From Streptomyces sp. NBRC 110028 (GTDB lineage Bacteria > Actinomycetota > Actinomycetes > Streptomycetales > Streptomycetaceae), in contig NZ_BBUZ01000022.1 in assembly GCF_001417735.1 (NCBI RefSeq), forward strand, positions 434,001-498,000: 64,000 bases of DNA, given 5' to 3'. Under the pieces are notes generated by a model. That model did no database searches and was not told the origin of the DNA. It was given only the letters and a program-made list of their open reading frames with translations. Of this stretch, positions 51,124 through 59,984 are shown in pieces; the first letter of the stretch is position 1, and every line of letters begins with the position of its first letter. Made by a program: the position numbers and the translations under genes.

Positions 51124-52776
51124 GTGCTCAGCACGATGCAGGACGTACCGCTGACCGTGACCCGCATCCTCGAACATGGGGCGCTCGCCCACGGCAAGGC
51201 CCAGGTGGTCACCTGGACCGGCGGCGGTGAGCCGCAGCGCCGCACCTTCCACGAAGTGGGCCTGCGCGCCACCCGGCTGGCGAACGCGCTGCGCGACGAG
51301 CTGGGTGTCGAACAGGGCCAGACGGTCGGCACGCTTCTTTGGAACAACTGCGAGCATCTGGAGGCCTATCTCGCGGTCCCCTCCATGGGCGCCGTGCTGC
51401 ACACCCTCAATCTCCGGATGCCCACCGGGCAGCTGACCTGGATCATCAACCACGCCGCCGACCGCGTCATCGTGGTGAACGGTTCGCTGCTGCCGCTCCT
51501 CGCCCCGCTGCTGCCCGAGCTGCGTTCCGTGCAGCACATCGTCGTCGCCGGGCCGGGCGACCGTTCCGTCCTGGACGGGTGCCGGGCCAGTGTCCACGAC
51601 TACGAGGAACTGATCGAGGGCCGCCCCGAGCGCCATCCCTGGCCGGTGACCGACGAGCGCCAGGCCGCCGCCCTGTGCTACACCTCCGGAACGACCGGCG
51701 ACCCGAAGGGCGTGGCCTACAGCCACCGCTCCATCTACCTGCACTCGATGCAGGTCAACAGCGCCGAGGCATTCGGCATGTCCGCGAAGGACACCCTGCT
51801 GCCCGTGGTGCCGATGTTCCACGCGAACGCATGGGGCACCCCGCACGCCGCGTTCATGGCGGGCGCCTCGATGGTGATGCCGGACCGCTTCCTGCAGCCC
51901 GCGCCGCTCGCCGACATGATCGAGGCCGCCCGGCCCACCCTCGCCGCCGCCGTTCCCACCATCTGGCAGGGACTGCTCGCCGAACTGAGCACCACGCCAC
52001 GGGACGTCTCCAGCCTCGCCCATGTCTACATCGGCGGATCGGCCTGCCCGCCGTCCCTGATGAGGGCGTTCGAGGAGCGGCACGGCATCCGTGTCGTGCA
52101 CGCGTGGGGCATGACGGAGCTGTCGCCGCTCGGGTCCATGGCCCATCCGCCCGCCGGTCTCACGGCGGAGGAGGAATGGCCGTACCGAGTGACGCAGGGC
52201 CGGTTCCCGGCCTCGGTGGAGTACCGGCTGATCGCGCCCGACGGCGCGGTCGTGCCCGCGGACGGGGTCGCGGTCGGCGAACTGGAGGTGCGCGGACCGT
52301 GGATCGCGGACGCGTACTACGGAGGGGCGACGGGCGAGCCCATGCGGCCGGAGGACAAGTTCACCGAGGACGGCTGGCTCAAGACCGGCGACGTCGGCAC
52401 GATCTCCCCGGACGGCTACCTGACCCTGACCGACCGGGCGAAGGACGTCATCAAGTCGGGCGGCGAGTGGATCTCGTCGGTCGAGCTGGAGAACCACCTG
52501 ATGGGCCATCCGGAGGTCGCCGAGGCGGCGGTGGTGGCGGTGCCCGACGAGAAGTGGGACGAGCGCCCGCTCGCCACGGTGGTGCTCAAGGAGGGCGCCA
52601 CCGTGGACTACGCGGGGTTGCGCGAGTTCCTCGCCGGGCGTGTCGCGCGCTGGCAGCTGCCGGAGCGCTGGGCCCTGATCCCGGAGGTGCCGAAGACGAG
52701 TGTGGGGAAGTTCGACAAGAAGGTCATCCGGAAGCGGTACGCGGACGGCGAGCTGGAGGTGACCACGCTCGACTGA
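51124..52776 (+). CDS. Fatty-acid/acyl-CoA ligase (AMP-forming)
   Basis: 550 residues. ANL-superfamily motifs: [20 protein letters not shown] (P-loop, near 180), [11 protein letters not shown] near 325, [32 protein letters not shown] near 420 and the C-terminal Lys in [16 protein letters not shown]. The GTG at 51124 follows GGAGG by five bases. Likely activates medium- or long-chain, perhaps sterol-derived, carboxylic acids to CoA esters. It lies downstream of the Chs-like operon but is separated by two unrelated genes. Confidence 0.92.
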   Translation: MLSTMQDVPLTVTRILEHGALAHGKAQVVTWTGGGEPQRRTFHEVGLRATRLANALRDELGVEQGQTVGTLLWNNCEHLEAYLAVPSMGAVLHTLNLRMPTGQLTWIINHAADRVIVVNGSLLPLLAPLLPELRSVQHIVVAGPGDRSVLDGCRASVHDYEELIEGRPERHPWPVTDERQAAALCYTSGTTGDPKGVAYSHRSIYLHSMQVNSAEAFGMSAKDTLLPVVPMFHANAWGTPHAAFMAGASMVMPDRFLQPAPLADMIEAARPTLAAAVPTIWQGLLAELSTTPRDVSSLAHVYIGGSACPPSLMRAFEERHGIRVVHAWGMTELSPLGSMAHPPAGLTAEEEWPYRVTQGRFPASVEYRLIAPDGAVVPADGVAVGELEVRGPWIADAYYGGATGEPMRPEDKFTEDGWLKTGDVGTISPDGYLTLTDRAKDVIKSGGEWISSVELENHLMGHPEVAEAAVVAVPDEKWDERPLATVVLKEGATVDYAGLREFLAGRVARWQLPERWALIPEVPKTSVGKFDKKVIRKRYADGELEVTTLD

Positions 52777-52852
52777 CGCCGCTGGGCCGAGGCGCTCCGG
52801 CTGGGGCCGTTTCCCCCCAGCCGTAGCCGTACCCGTAGCCGCATCCGGTTCC

Positions 52853-55800
52853 TCAGTTGGTGCCGATCTTCGCCAGCAGGTCGACGATCCGGGCCTGCAC
52901 CTCCGCGCTCGTCGAGCGCTCCGCGAGGAACAGCACCGTCTCGCCCGAACTGAGCCGCGACAGGTTCGCCGGGTCGATGTCCGCGGAGGTGTAGACGACC
53001 AGCGGGGTGCGGTTGAGCAGCCCGTTGCCGCGCAGCCAGTCGACGATCCCGGCCCGGCGGCGGCGTACCTGCATCAGGTCCATCACCACCAGGTTCGGGC
53101 GCATGCGCCCCGCGAGCGCCACCGCGTCCGCGTCCGTCGCGGCCCGGGCGACCTGCATGCCGCGCCGCTCCAGGGCCGCCGTCAGCGCCGCCGCGATCGG
53201 TTCGTGCTCCTCGATCAGCAGGACGCGCGGCGGATGCTGTTCGCTGTCGCGCGGGGCGAGCGCCTTGAACAGGACGGCCGGGTCGGCACCGTACGCCGCC
53301 TCCCGCGTCGCCTGGCCGAGCCCCGCCGTCACCAGCACCGGCACCTCGGCGGCGACCGCCGCCGTCCTCAGCGACTGCAGCGCCGTCCGGGTGATCGGCC
53401 CGGTCAGCGGGTCGACGAACAGCGCCGCCGGATACGCGGCGATCTGCGCGTCCACCTCTTCCCGGGAGTTGACGATCACCGGGCGGTAGCCGCGGTCGCT
53501 CAGCGCCTGCTGCGTGGACATGTCCGGCGCGGGCCACACCAGGAGGCGGCGCGGGTTGTCCAGCGGCTCCGGGGGCAGCTCGTCGTCGGGCGGCGGGGTG
53601 CGGTCGTCGACGATCTCGATGGCCCCATTGGGCCCGTCCAGCGGCTCCGGCCCCTCCGCTCCCTCGTCCGGCGCGCCGATCGCGAAGGCGCGCCCCGAAC
53701 TCTGCGGCGAGGCCGGGCGGGGCGGCTGCGGCCCCGGGCCGGGCTGGGCGCGCGGCTGCGCTCCGGGCGGGGGCCCCGCCTGGCCGGGGGCCTGCGCCGG
53801 GGCCTGCGGGTGGGCGCGGTTGGCAGCGGGTTCCAGGTCCGCCGAGGTGTTCTGCCCTGCCATATCGGGCCGGGCGGCCAGCTTGCGCCGCCTGCCCGAC
53901 CCCGCGGTGGCCGTACCACCGGAGGGCGTCTGGGGCTGCTGTGGCTGGGGAGTGCGCTGGTGTTCGCTGACCTGCTGCGCGAACGGCACCCCCTGGCCCA
54001 GCGTGCGCACGCTGAACGCGCGCCCCTGGGTGGTGTCCGCGCCGTGCGGGGCGCCGTGCGGGGCGCTTTGGGGGGCGCCCTGGGGTGCCTGCGGCGCGTT
54101 CTGATGCGGATTCTGGTGTGGGTTGTGGGGCGCGCCCTGGGGCGGCACGCTGCGCGGCACCTCGGGGGGCAACTGCTGTGCGGGGGGCTGCGCACCGGGC
54201 GCGGGCTCCGGCTGCTCCTCGGAGAGGGGGCGCCGGGCGCGGCGGCGCCCGGTGGGCTGGGCCGCCTGCTGGCCGCCGAGGGAGTCCTGCAGTGCCTCTC
54301 CCCAGGCAGCCTGCTGCTGCTCGGGGGCGCGGGCGACGGGGAGCGCGGGCATGGCCGACTGACCCGCACCGGGGCCCGCACCGGGGCCCGCACCGGGGCC
54401 CGCACCGGGGCCCGCACCGGGACCCGCACCGGGACCCGCACCGGGGCCCGTTCCGGCGCCCGGCCCGGCCGTGCCCGGACGCGGGGGCTGCGGTCCGCCC
54501 TGTCCCTGGTACTGGCCCTGCTGGGCCGGTGCCTGCTGACCCTGCTGCGGGGCCTGACCAGGACCGGACGGCCAGCTTCCGTTGCGCGCGGTGCCGCCCG
54601 GGGGCACGGGCTCGCCCCGTACGGCCAGGCCACCACCCTGCGGTCGGCCCTGCGCCTGCGGCTGTGGAGCGCCGACGCGCGGATCCCGGCCACCGTGCTG
54701 CGCGGGGACCAGCCCGGCGGGCCCCGCCGGGCCCAGCTCGGGCGGCAGCGCGCCGGGCTGGGCCCGGTCCGCCGCCGCGGGCGGCAGCGCGAACGGAGAC
54801 CGTGCCGCACCCGCATCGCCCGCGGGCTGCGGCTGCGATGGGGGCTGCGGCTGTGCCTGGCGCTGCGGCTGTGCCTGGGGCTGCTCCGGCACCGGCCGGT
54901 TCGGCGTCTCGGACAGGGGCCGCCGGGCGCGGCGGCGCCCGGTGGGCTGGCCCGCCTGCTCTGCCTCGGCGGAGTCCTGGGGGGCTTCGCCCCAGGCGGG
55001 CTGTGGCTGCTCGGGGGTGCGGGCGGCGGTGAGCGCGGGCATGGCGGACGCGCCCGCACCGGCCGCGCCGGGGCCGTTCGCGTCGGCCGCCGCCGGGGGC
55101 AGCGCGAACGGGGAGCGGGCCCCTCCGCCCTGGCCACCCTGGCCGCCCTGCTGCGCCGGATACGGACCGTCGGCCTCCGGGGCCGGGGAGCCGCGCCGCC
55201 GGCCACCCGCGGCCGGGGGCTGCGGCTGAGCCGCCATGCCCTGGGGCGGTACGACGCCCATCGCGGCGGGACCGACCGGCTGCGGACCGTGCGGATCGTG
55301 CTGGCCGTCGGTACCGGCGCCGACCGCCGACGGGTCCTCGTCGGGGCGCGGGCGCGCCCGGCGCCGCCCGGTCGGCCGCGGCTGGTCCTGCTCGCCCGGC
55401 TGATTCTGGCGGCTCGGATCCGTACCCCCCGCTTCCGCGGGGAGCGCGACGGATACGGAACGGTTCTGCGCGCCGCTCGTGTCCGCTCCCGGTGCGCCCT
55501 GCGCATCACCGGAGCCGGGGGCGCCGTTCGGCTCGCCGTCCGCGCCGCCGCCCGAGGTCTCCGTGGCCGCGCCCGTTCCGCCGCCCGAGGTGCCCTGTCC
55601 CCGCGTACCGTGCGTACCGTCCGCGCCCCCGGATGCCCCCTGGGCGTCGGCCTTCGCGCGCTCCTGGTCCGCGGCCGCCGCCGAGATCGGCACCTCCAGG
55701 ACGTAGGCGTGCCCGCCCATGCCCGGCATCTCGTGCGTCTGCAGCACACCACCGTGCCGGCGTACGATCCCGCGCACGATCGGCTCGTGCACCGGGTCGC

Positions 55801-57286
55801 CGCCCGCGTACGGCCCGCGGACCTCGATCCGTACGACGTTGCCGCGCTGCGCCGCCGCGACCACGATCGTCGAGTCCCCGGACACGCCGCCCCCGCCCGA
55901 GGCGGCCTTGCCGGTCGAGTCGACCCCGGCCACGTCGGCGATCAGATGGGCCAGCGCCTGGGCCACCCGCTGCGGGTCCACTTCGGCCTCGATCGGCGGG
56001 GCGTGCACGGCGAACTGCGCGCGCCCCGGGCCGATCAGCTCGACCGCGCCCTCCACACCGGCCGCGACGACCTCGTCCATCGAGACGGCGCACCGGGCCA
56101 GCTCCTCGCCGTCCGCGTCGAGCCGCTGATAGCTGAGGACGTTGTCGACGAGCGTGGTCATCCGGGTGTACCCGGCGGCCAGGTGGTGCAGGATCTGGTT
56201 GGCCTCGGGCCACAGCTGCCCGGCCGGGTCGTCGGCCAGGACGCCCAGCTCGCCGCGCAGCTCCTGGAGCGGACCGCGCAGCGACTGGTCGAGCACCGCG
56301 AGCAGCTGGCTGTTGCGGGCGGCGAGGGCGTCCAGCCGCTCCGCGTACGTCTGCCGTTCCCGGTCGAGCCGGCCCTGCAGCTCCTCCATCGCCTTGGCGT
56401 GCTCGTCGCGAAGCTCTTCCAGCTCCTTGCCGTGCCGCGCCGCGAGGCTCTCCAACTCCTCGGCGTGCGTCGAGACGAGGGCTTCCTCGGCGCGCCGGTC
56501 GGTGAAGGCCATGACGGCGCCGACGAGTTGCTCGCCGTCCCGTACGGGCGCGGTCGTCAGGTCGACCGGCACCGCGCTCCCGTCCTTGGCCCACAGCACC
56601 TGGCCGCGCACCCGGTGCTTGCGGCCGGAGCGCAGGGTGTCGGCGAGCGGGGACTCCTCGTACGGGAAAGGGGAACCATCCGCGCGCGAGTGGTGTACAA
56701 GAGAGTGAAGTTCCTGACCGCCCAGGTCACTGGCCCGGAAGCCGAGGATCTGCGCCGCGGACGGGTTGACGAGGACCACCTTGCCCTCGGTGTCCACGCC
56801 GACCACGCCCTCCGCCGCCGCGCGCAGAATCATCTCGGTTTGGCGCTGCTGGCGGGCGAGTTCGGCCTCGGTGTCGAGCGTCCCGGTCAGGTCCCGCACG
56901 ATGAGCATCAGCAGCTCGTCGCCGGTATAGCTGTACTGGTCGGCGTACGGAGTCCGCCCGTCCTCCACGTTCGCGCTGGTCACCTCCACGGGGAACTGGG
57001 CCCCGTCGGTGCGCCGCGCGATCATCCGGGTCGGTTTGGTGCTGATGATCCGTTCCGAGTCCCCGGGCCTGCGCATCGACCCGGGGATCCGATTGGGATC
57101 GAAGGAGGGGAGAAGATCGAGCAGACCACGACCCACGAGTGCGGTGCCCGGAGCCTCGAAGGACTCCAGCGCGATGTGGTTGGCGTTGACGATCGTGCCG
57201 TTGCAGTTGACCAACAGCAGCGCGTCGGGAAGGGCGTCGAGTATCGCTGCGAGGCGAGCAGCGCCTCGGGATGGCCTGCTGCTCAC
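52853..57286 (-). CDS. Large PAS sensor with degenerate kinase and receiver domains
   Basis: 1477 residues. Two PAS domains (LLVNCNGTIVNANHIALESF, about 14-150; GVDTEGKVVLVNPSAAQILG, about 155-270), a coiled coil (275-330), a DHp-like segment SQLLAVLDQSLRGPLQELRG with no His, and a GHKL-like domain (400-540) missing the N-box Asn and G1 motif. Residues 550-1290 are low-complexity Pro/Gln/Gly/Ala with repeats. The C-terminal part has a receiver-like domain (VLLIEEHEPIAAALTAALE, PNLVVMDLMQV). Probably a scaffold or sensor and not an active kinase. Homologues are widespread in Streptomyces. Confidence 0.87.
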   Translation of the reverse strand: MSSRPSRGAARLAAILDALPDALLLVNCNGTIVNANHIALESFEAPGTALVGRGLLDLLPSFDPNRIPGSMRRPGDSERIISTKPTRMIARRTDGAQFPVEVTSANVEDGRTPYADQYSYTGDELLMLIVRDLTGTLDTEAELARQQRQTEMILRAAAEGVVGVDTEGKVVLVNPSAAQILGFRASDLGGQELHSLVHHSRADGSPFPYEESPLADTLRSGRKHRVRGQVLWAKDGSAVPVDLTTAPVRDGEQLVGAVMAFTDRRAEEALVSTHAEELESLAARHGKELEELRDEHAKAMEELQGRLDRERQTYAERLDALAARNSQLLAVLDQSLRGPLQELRGELGVLADDPAGQLWPEANQILHHLAAGYTRMTTLVDNVLSYQRLDADGEELARCAVSMDEVVAAGVEGAVELIGPGRAQFAVHAPPIEAEVDPQRVAQALAHLIADVAGVDSTGKAASGGGGVSGDSTIVVAAAQRGNVVRIEVRGPYAGGDPVHEPIVRGIVRRHGGVLQTHEMPGMGGHAYVLEVPISAAAADQERAKADAQGASGGADGTHGTRGQGTSGGGTGAATETSGGGADGEPNGAPGSGDAQGAPGADTSGAQNRSVSVALPAEAGGTDPSRQNQPGEQDQPRPTGRRRARPRPDEDPSAVGAGTDGQHDPHGPQPVGPAAMGVVPPQGMAAQPQPPAAGGRRRGSPAPEADGPYPAQQGGQGGQGGGARSPFALPPAAADANGPGAAGAGASAMPALTAARTPEQPQPAWGEAPQDSAEAEQAGQPTGRRRARRPLSETPNRPVPEQPQAQPQRQAQPQPPSQPQPAGDAGAARSPFALPPAAADRAQPGALPPELGPAGPAGLVPAQHGGRDPRVGAPQPQAQGRPQGGGLAVRGEPVPPGGTARNGSWPSGPGQAPQQGQQAPAQQGQYQGQGGPQPPRPGTAGPGAGTGPGAGPGAGPGAGPGAGPGAGPGAGPGAGQSAMPALPVARAPEQQQAAWGEALQDSLGGQQAAQPTGRRRARRPLSEEQPEPAPGAQPPAQQLPPEVPRSVPPQGAPHNPHQNPHQNAPQAPQGAPQSAPHGAPHGADTTQGRAFSVRTLGQGVPFAQQVSEHQRTPQPQQPQTPSGGTATAGSGRRRKLAARPDMAGQNTSADLEPAANRAHPQAPAQAPGQAGPPPGAQPRAQPGPGPQPPRPASPQSSGRAFAIGAPDEGAEGPEPLDGPNGAIEIVDDRTPPPDDELPPEPLDNPRRLLVWPAPDMSTQQALSDRGYRPVIVNSREEVDAQIAAYPAALFVDPLTGPITRTALQSLRTAAVAAEVPVLVTAGLGQATREAAYGADPAVLFKALAPRDSEQHPPRVLLIEEHEPIAAALTAALERRGMQVARAATDADAVALAGRMRPNLVVMDLMQVRRRRAGIVDWLRGNGLLNRTPLVVYTSADIDPANLSRLSSGETVLFLAERSTSAEVQARIVDLLAKIGTN
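54221..54358. repeat. 138-bp direct repeat, copy 1 (in PAS gene linker)
   Basis: Encodes SAMPALPVARAPEQQ to TGRRRARRPLSE on the minus strand. A diverged copy lies at 54911-55048. Confidence 0.8.
54361..54452. repeat. 12-bp tandem repeats encoding GPGA
   Basis: About seven copies of CGGGGCCCGCAC-type units within the PAS gene, giving a GPGAGPGAGPGAG tract in the linker. Confidence 0.9.
54911..55048. repeat. 138-bp direct repeat, copy 2 (in PAS gene linker)
   Basis: Encodes SAMPALTAARTPEQP to TGRRRARRPLSE. Diverged copy of 54221-54358; the two modules are separated by about 550 bp of other linker sequence. Confidence 0.8.
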
Positions 57287-57496
57287 GACGACGCTTCCTC
57301 CCTGGCTTACCGCACCTTGCTGACACCCGCGGTGTGTGCCGCCCGTCCGTGGAGTGTCTCAGGGGAGTCTACGGGCACCAAGGGTGGGCGCGGCGGTAGA
57401 TGAGAGGGAGGTCGCAGCAGGACGTGCACGTCTCGGCGCACGCCCGGACAAACCTCTCGGGTCCCTCCGTCGCCCACTCCCGGCCCAATCCCCAGG

Positions 57497-57946
57497 TCAG
57501 CTCCCAGGAAGACGCAAAACGATCGAGAAACGGTTCCAGCGGGCGATTTCGCACCCGTTCGTTCGCGTGAAGCGAGCATTCACGGGACGGCCCGCCCAGC
57601 GTCCCCTCACCGTCGCCATGGCCTCCCCGCCGTACTGGCCCGTGCACATGGCCCCGGGCGGTACCGGCGCGAACGGATCCCGCCCCCACTCGGTTTGCCC
57701 GTCCAGCTGACGGCAGGCGGCCCGCGCCCGTGGATGCGTACCGCCGGTGGGGTGGCACGCCAGTACGTACCGCACGGCGTCGAGGTGCCGGCCCGTCTCG
57801 CTCACCCTGATGACGAGACGGTCGGAGCTCTCCCCGTCGTACGACATCGGCAGCGGCAGCGGCGTGGCCCCCGCGGGGCTCAGCGCGGCCACGGTGGCGG
57901 CGACGGCGGCGGCGGTGGTGACGGCGAGGCGATGCAGCAGGGGCAT
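57497..57946 (-). CDS. Subtilisin-inhibitor-like (SSI) secreted protein
   Basis: 149 residues. Signal peptide LLHRLAVTTAAAVAATVAAL ending PAGA (about residue 30). The mature part has the SSI pattern of four Cys: VLACHPTGGTHPRARAACRQL, GAMCTGQYG and TNGCEIARWNRF. The reactive-site loop is between MCTGQYGGEAMATVRGRW and neighbouring Cys. SSI proteins bind and block extracellular subtilisin or trypsin-like proteases. The loop P1 residue, near M or Q, differs from the usual Met-Val, so the target is uncertain. ATG at 57946 starts the signal peptide. Confidence 0.85.
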   Translation of the reverse strand: MPLLHRLAVTTAAAVAATVAALSPAGATPLPLPMSYDGESSDRLVIRVSETGRHLDAVRYVLACHPTGGTHPRARAACRQLDGQTEWGRDPFAPVPPGAMCTGQYGGEAMATVRGRWAGRPVNARFTRTNGCEIARWNRFSIVLRLPGS

Positions 57947-58169
57947 GGGAGTACTCCTGGTGTGATCAGAGCCGGGGCGCGCTGCCCCTGCCCCTGCTAA
58001 CGCGCCCCCGCCGCGCGCGTTGCGCCGCCATCCGGGCATTGTGCCCCTAAGCGCTTTGCGGTCCTGCCCGCCTGCCGAGTACCGTAGGCCGCGATTGGTG
58101 ACATCCCGCTGGGCTGTGACATCATCTGCACACACCACATCGCGCTCGCGTGAGCCGACACGGTGTGCT

Positions 58170-58260
58170 GGAGGCTTCGCCTAGTCTGGTCTATGGCGCC
58201 GCACTGCTAATGCGGTTTGGGCCCTAAAGCCCATCGAGGGTTCAAATCCCTCAGCCTCCG
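58170..58260 (+). tRNA. tRNA-Ser (GCT anticodon)
   Basis: 91 nt. Acceptor GGAGGCT (58170-58176) pairs with AGCCTCC (58253-58259), discriminator G. Anticodon loop CTGCTAA, anticodon GCT at 58206-58208. Long variable arm GGGCCCTAAAGCCC and T-loop TTCAAAT confirm class II. CCA not encoded. Confidence 0.97.
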
Positions 58261-58266
58261 CTTCTT

Positions 58267-58298
58267 GAGAGCCCCGGTCGATCACGGCCGGGGCTCTT
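58267..58298 (+). terminator. Terminator after tRNA-Ser(GCT)
   Basis: GAGAGCCCCGG (58267-58277) pairs with CCGGGGCTCTT (58288-58298, final T wobble). Confidence 0.75.
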
Positions 58299-58530
58299 CC
58301 GTGTACCCCCTCCGAGTGACGAACCGCTTCCGCAGCGTCATCCGGTCGGAGCGCTCCACGCCGTCCCGCGCGTGCCTTCTCCCCTGTCGCCCAGACGGGC
58401 GTCACCGACCTCAAAACAGGCATCTGCCCAGGTCAGAGGGGGTGAGGGAAGCGGATTTCGCGTGACGGCGCAGGTCATGTAATGTTGTCCCCGCAACGCC
58501 GACCGGCAAGAAAAACCGCCGGGAAGCCAA

Positions 58531-58603
58531 GCGCTCGTAGCTTAACGGATAGAGCACTTGACTACGGATCAAGAGGTTGCAGGTTCGAATCCTGCCGAGC
58601 GCG
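58531..58603 (+). tRNA. tRNA-Arg (ACG anticodon)
   Basis: 73 nt. Acceptor GCGCTCG pairs with CGAGCGC (58596-58602), discriminator G. Anticodon stem CTTGA/TCAAG, loop CTACGGA, anticodon ACG at 58564-58566 (A34 normally edited to inosine). T-arm GCAGGTTCGAATCCTGC. CCA not encoded. Confidence 0.97.
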
Positions 58604-58612
58604 CAGCAGCTC

Positions 58613-58644
58613 AGAGGCCCCTTCCAGAGATGGAAGGGGCCTCT
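58613..58644 (+). terminator. Terminator after tRNA-Arg
   Basis: Perfect 14-bp arms at 58613-58626 and 58631-58644 with loop GAGA. Confidence 0.85.
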
Positions 58645-58719
58645 TGCGTTGGCTGGTGCCGCGCGTGTCGAGCAGACGGTGACCAGGGCGCCGCCGGTGC
58701 CGTCATCATCGTCCGGGCC

Positions 58720-58903
58720 TCAAGTCGTGCCGAGGACGTCCATGGCCATTCGAGCGTCGGCTCCCTGCTCGTAGAGCAGGGGCGCGCAGGCGTGCCGGAG
58801 GTCATGGAAGCGGCGACGAGATCGCTGCCGCTGCCTTCCGCTTGTCGCCAGCCCAGCTCCGCGCTGCCGGCCACGATGGGCTTGGAGCGCCGTCACGATC
58901 ACC
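58720..58903 (-). pseudogene. Tyrosine integrase C-terminal remnant
   Basis: About 60 codons on the minus strand ending at 58720. The sequence RRRFHDLRHACAPLLYEQGAD...ARMAMDVLG is the catalytic HxLRH box of phage or plasmid integrases, preceded by a decayed VTALQAHR linker. The final conserved His/Tyr segment (GHSxxxxTxxxYxH) is missing after LGTT. It lies 117 bp from tRNA-Arg(ACG), a common attachment site, so it is the trace of a lost element. Confidence 0.75.
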
Positions 58904-59297
58904 CTTCTGGCGCGGTGGGGCGAAACAGTGACAGGAAACCGCCGAGCAGAGCGAACGCGGCGAAGAACAACTCTGTTTCCACCTTGTCGGCGCTGCTCTC
59001 GGCCAGCTGAGTGTTGAGCAAGATCCACGTCGCCCATCCCATGATCACCAGCAGGTGATTGTCTCGCTCCCTCAGCAGCCGCATCCCTGCCCACAGCAGC
59101 AACGGCACCAGCGTCACCAAAGCGACTGTGGCCAGCGCGCCTTCGATGAACCCTGCGCCGATGCCTCCATCCGGATCGGCCTGCTGCGCTTCCCACTCCC
59201 ACTGCTCGGCGGACTTCCAGGCCCTGTACGTCGTATGGGCTGCCGCTGCCGAGACGCCGACGCCCTTCAACCAACGGCATAACCTGCTGCTCAACAT
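58899..59297 (-). CDS. Small membrane protein, unknown function
   Basis: 132 residues; ATG at 59297 with GGTGAGG two bases upstream. Three hydrophobic stretches: about 44-70 (GALATVALVTLVPLLLWAGMRLL), 78-92 (LLVIMGWATWILLN) and 108-125 (FFAAFALLGGFLSLF). The N-terminal 40 residues are polar with WKSAEQWEWEAQQAD. No family recognised. It sits next to the integrase remnant, so may be cargo of the lost element. The GC content is slightly below neighbours. Confidence 0.65.
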   Translation of the reverse strand: MLSSRLCRWLKGVGVSAAAAHTTYRAWKSAEQWEWEAQQADPDGGIGAGFIEGALATVALVTLVPLLLWAGMRLLRERDNHLLVIMGWATWILLNTQLAESSADKVETELFFAAFALLGGFLSLFRPTAPEG

Positions 59298-59537
59298 GGC
59301 CTCACCTTGCACAGCACAGCACAGCACTCGCACGCCTGAGTACCCATACTCAAAATGGGCCGGAAGGTGCGCGGACGTGGCCTTTGGTCTTTGTTCACCA
59401 GTTTCCGCCGACAGAGCCAGCGCCTTGGACGATCAGCGCTGTTGGCCGGGTCGGAACTGCATCACCTGCGCGCGCAGCGTGGGCTGCGCGCACGCTGTTT
59501 CGGGGAGATGGGAAGGGCACTCATTGCTGACGCCGCC

Positions 59538-59921
59538 TCAAGCGGAGCAGTGGGGTTGGCCGCCAAGGCTGGTGGGGGCCGCCGTGCCCGAGAGGTACCG
59601 GTCGAGCATCTCGCGGCGCTGGGCGATCTGCTGCTCCTGGCGGGCGAGTTCGTCGCGGATCTGCCGGACGCGGGCCAGGAGTTGTGTGCACTCGCCTGCG
59701 GGCGGTGTCGGCGCGGTGCAGGGAAGGATGTCCCGGATGATCTGGGAGGGCAGTCCCGCGCGGAAGAGGTCCTGGATGAAGGCGACCTGGCGTACGGCTT
59801 CCTCACCGTAGTCCCGGTATCCGTTGGAGCGGCGGTTGCTGGAGAGCAGCCCTTGGTCCTCGTAGTACCGGAGTGAACGGGTGCTGGCCCCGGTGGCCCT
59901 GCTGAGTTCTCCGATGCTCAC
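59538..59921 (-). CDS. MerR-family transcriptional regulator
   Basis: 127 residues. N-terminal SIGELSRATGASTRSLRYYEDQGLL is the MerR HTH; RSNGYRDYGEEAVRQVAFIQDLF continues the domain, and a coiled coil (LARVRQIRDELARQEQQIAQRRE) follows. Cys in ILPCTAPTPPAG is too isolated for a metal site. Divergent from the SDR gene at 59985 with a 63-bp gap that contains a MerR-type promoter. Probably activates the SDR gene in response to a redox or drug signal. Confidence 0.92.
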   Translation of the reverse strand: MSIGELSRATGASTRSLRYYEDQGLLSSNRRSNGYRDYGEEAVRQVAFIQDLFRAGLPSQIIRDILPCTAPTPPAGECTQLLARVRQIRDELARQEQQIAQRREMLDRYLSGTAAPTSLGGQPHCSA

Positions 59922-59945
59922 GCCGTCTCCTCCACAGAGCCAGAC

Positions 59946-59977
59946 TTGACCTTGACATCAATGTCAAAGTTTAGCGT
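59946..59977 (+). promoter_or_regulatory. MerR-type promoter with overlong spacer and palindrome
   Basis: TTGACC (59946-59951) and TAGCGT (59972-59977) are 20 bp apart. The spacer holds the palindrome TTGACATCAATGTCAA (59952-59967). A 19-20 bp spacer with a dyad is the hallmark of promoters twisted by MerR activators. It drives the SDR gene at 59985. Confidence 0.8.
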
Positions 59978-59984
59978 TCCGGGC

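Noticed and set aside
54361..54452. CRISPR-like array
   Set aside because: Contiguous 12-bp coding repeats without spacers, within the PAS gene.
53204..57403. A 1399-codon open frame on the strand opposite the PAS gene, and several other frames over 400 codons antisense to real genes
   Set aside because: Codon composition is the mirror of the true gene's GC bias; no domain or start site fits. Typical high-GC shadow.
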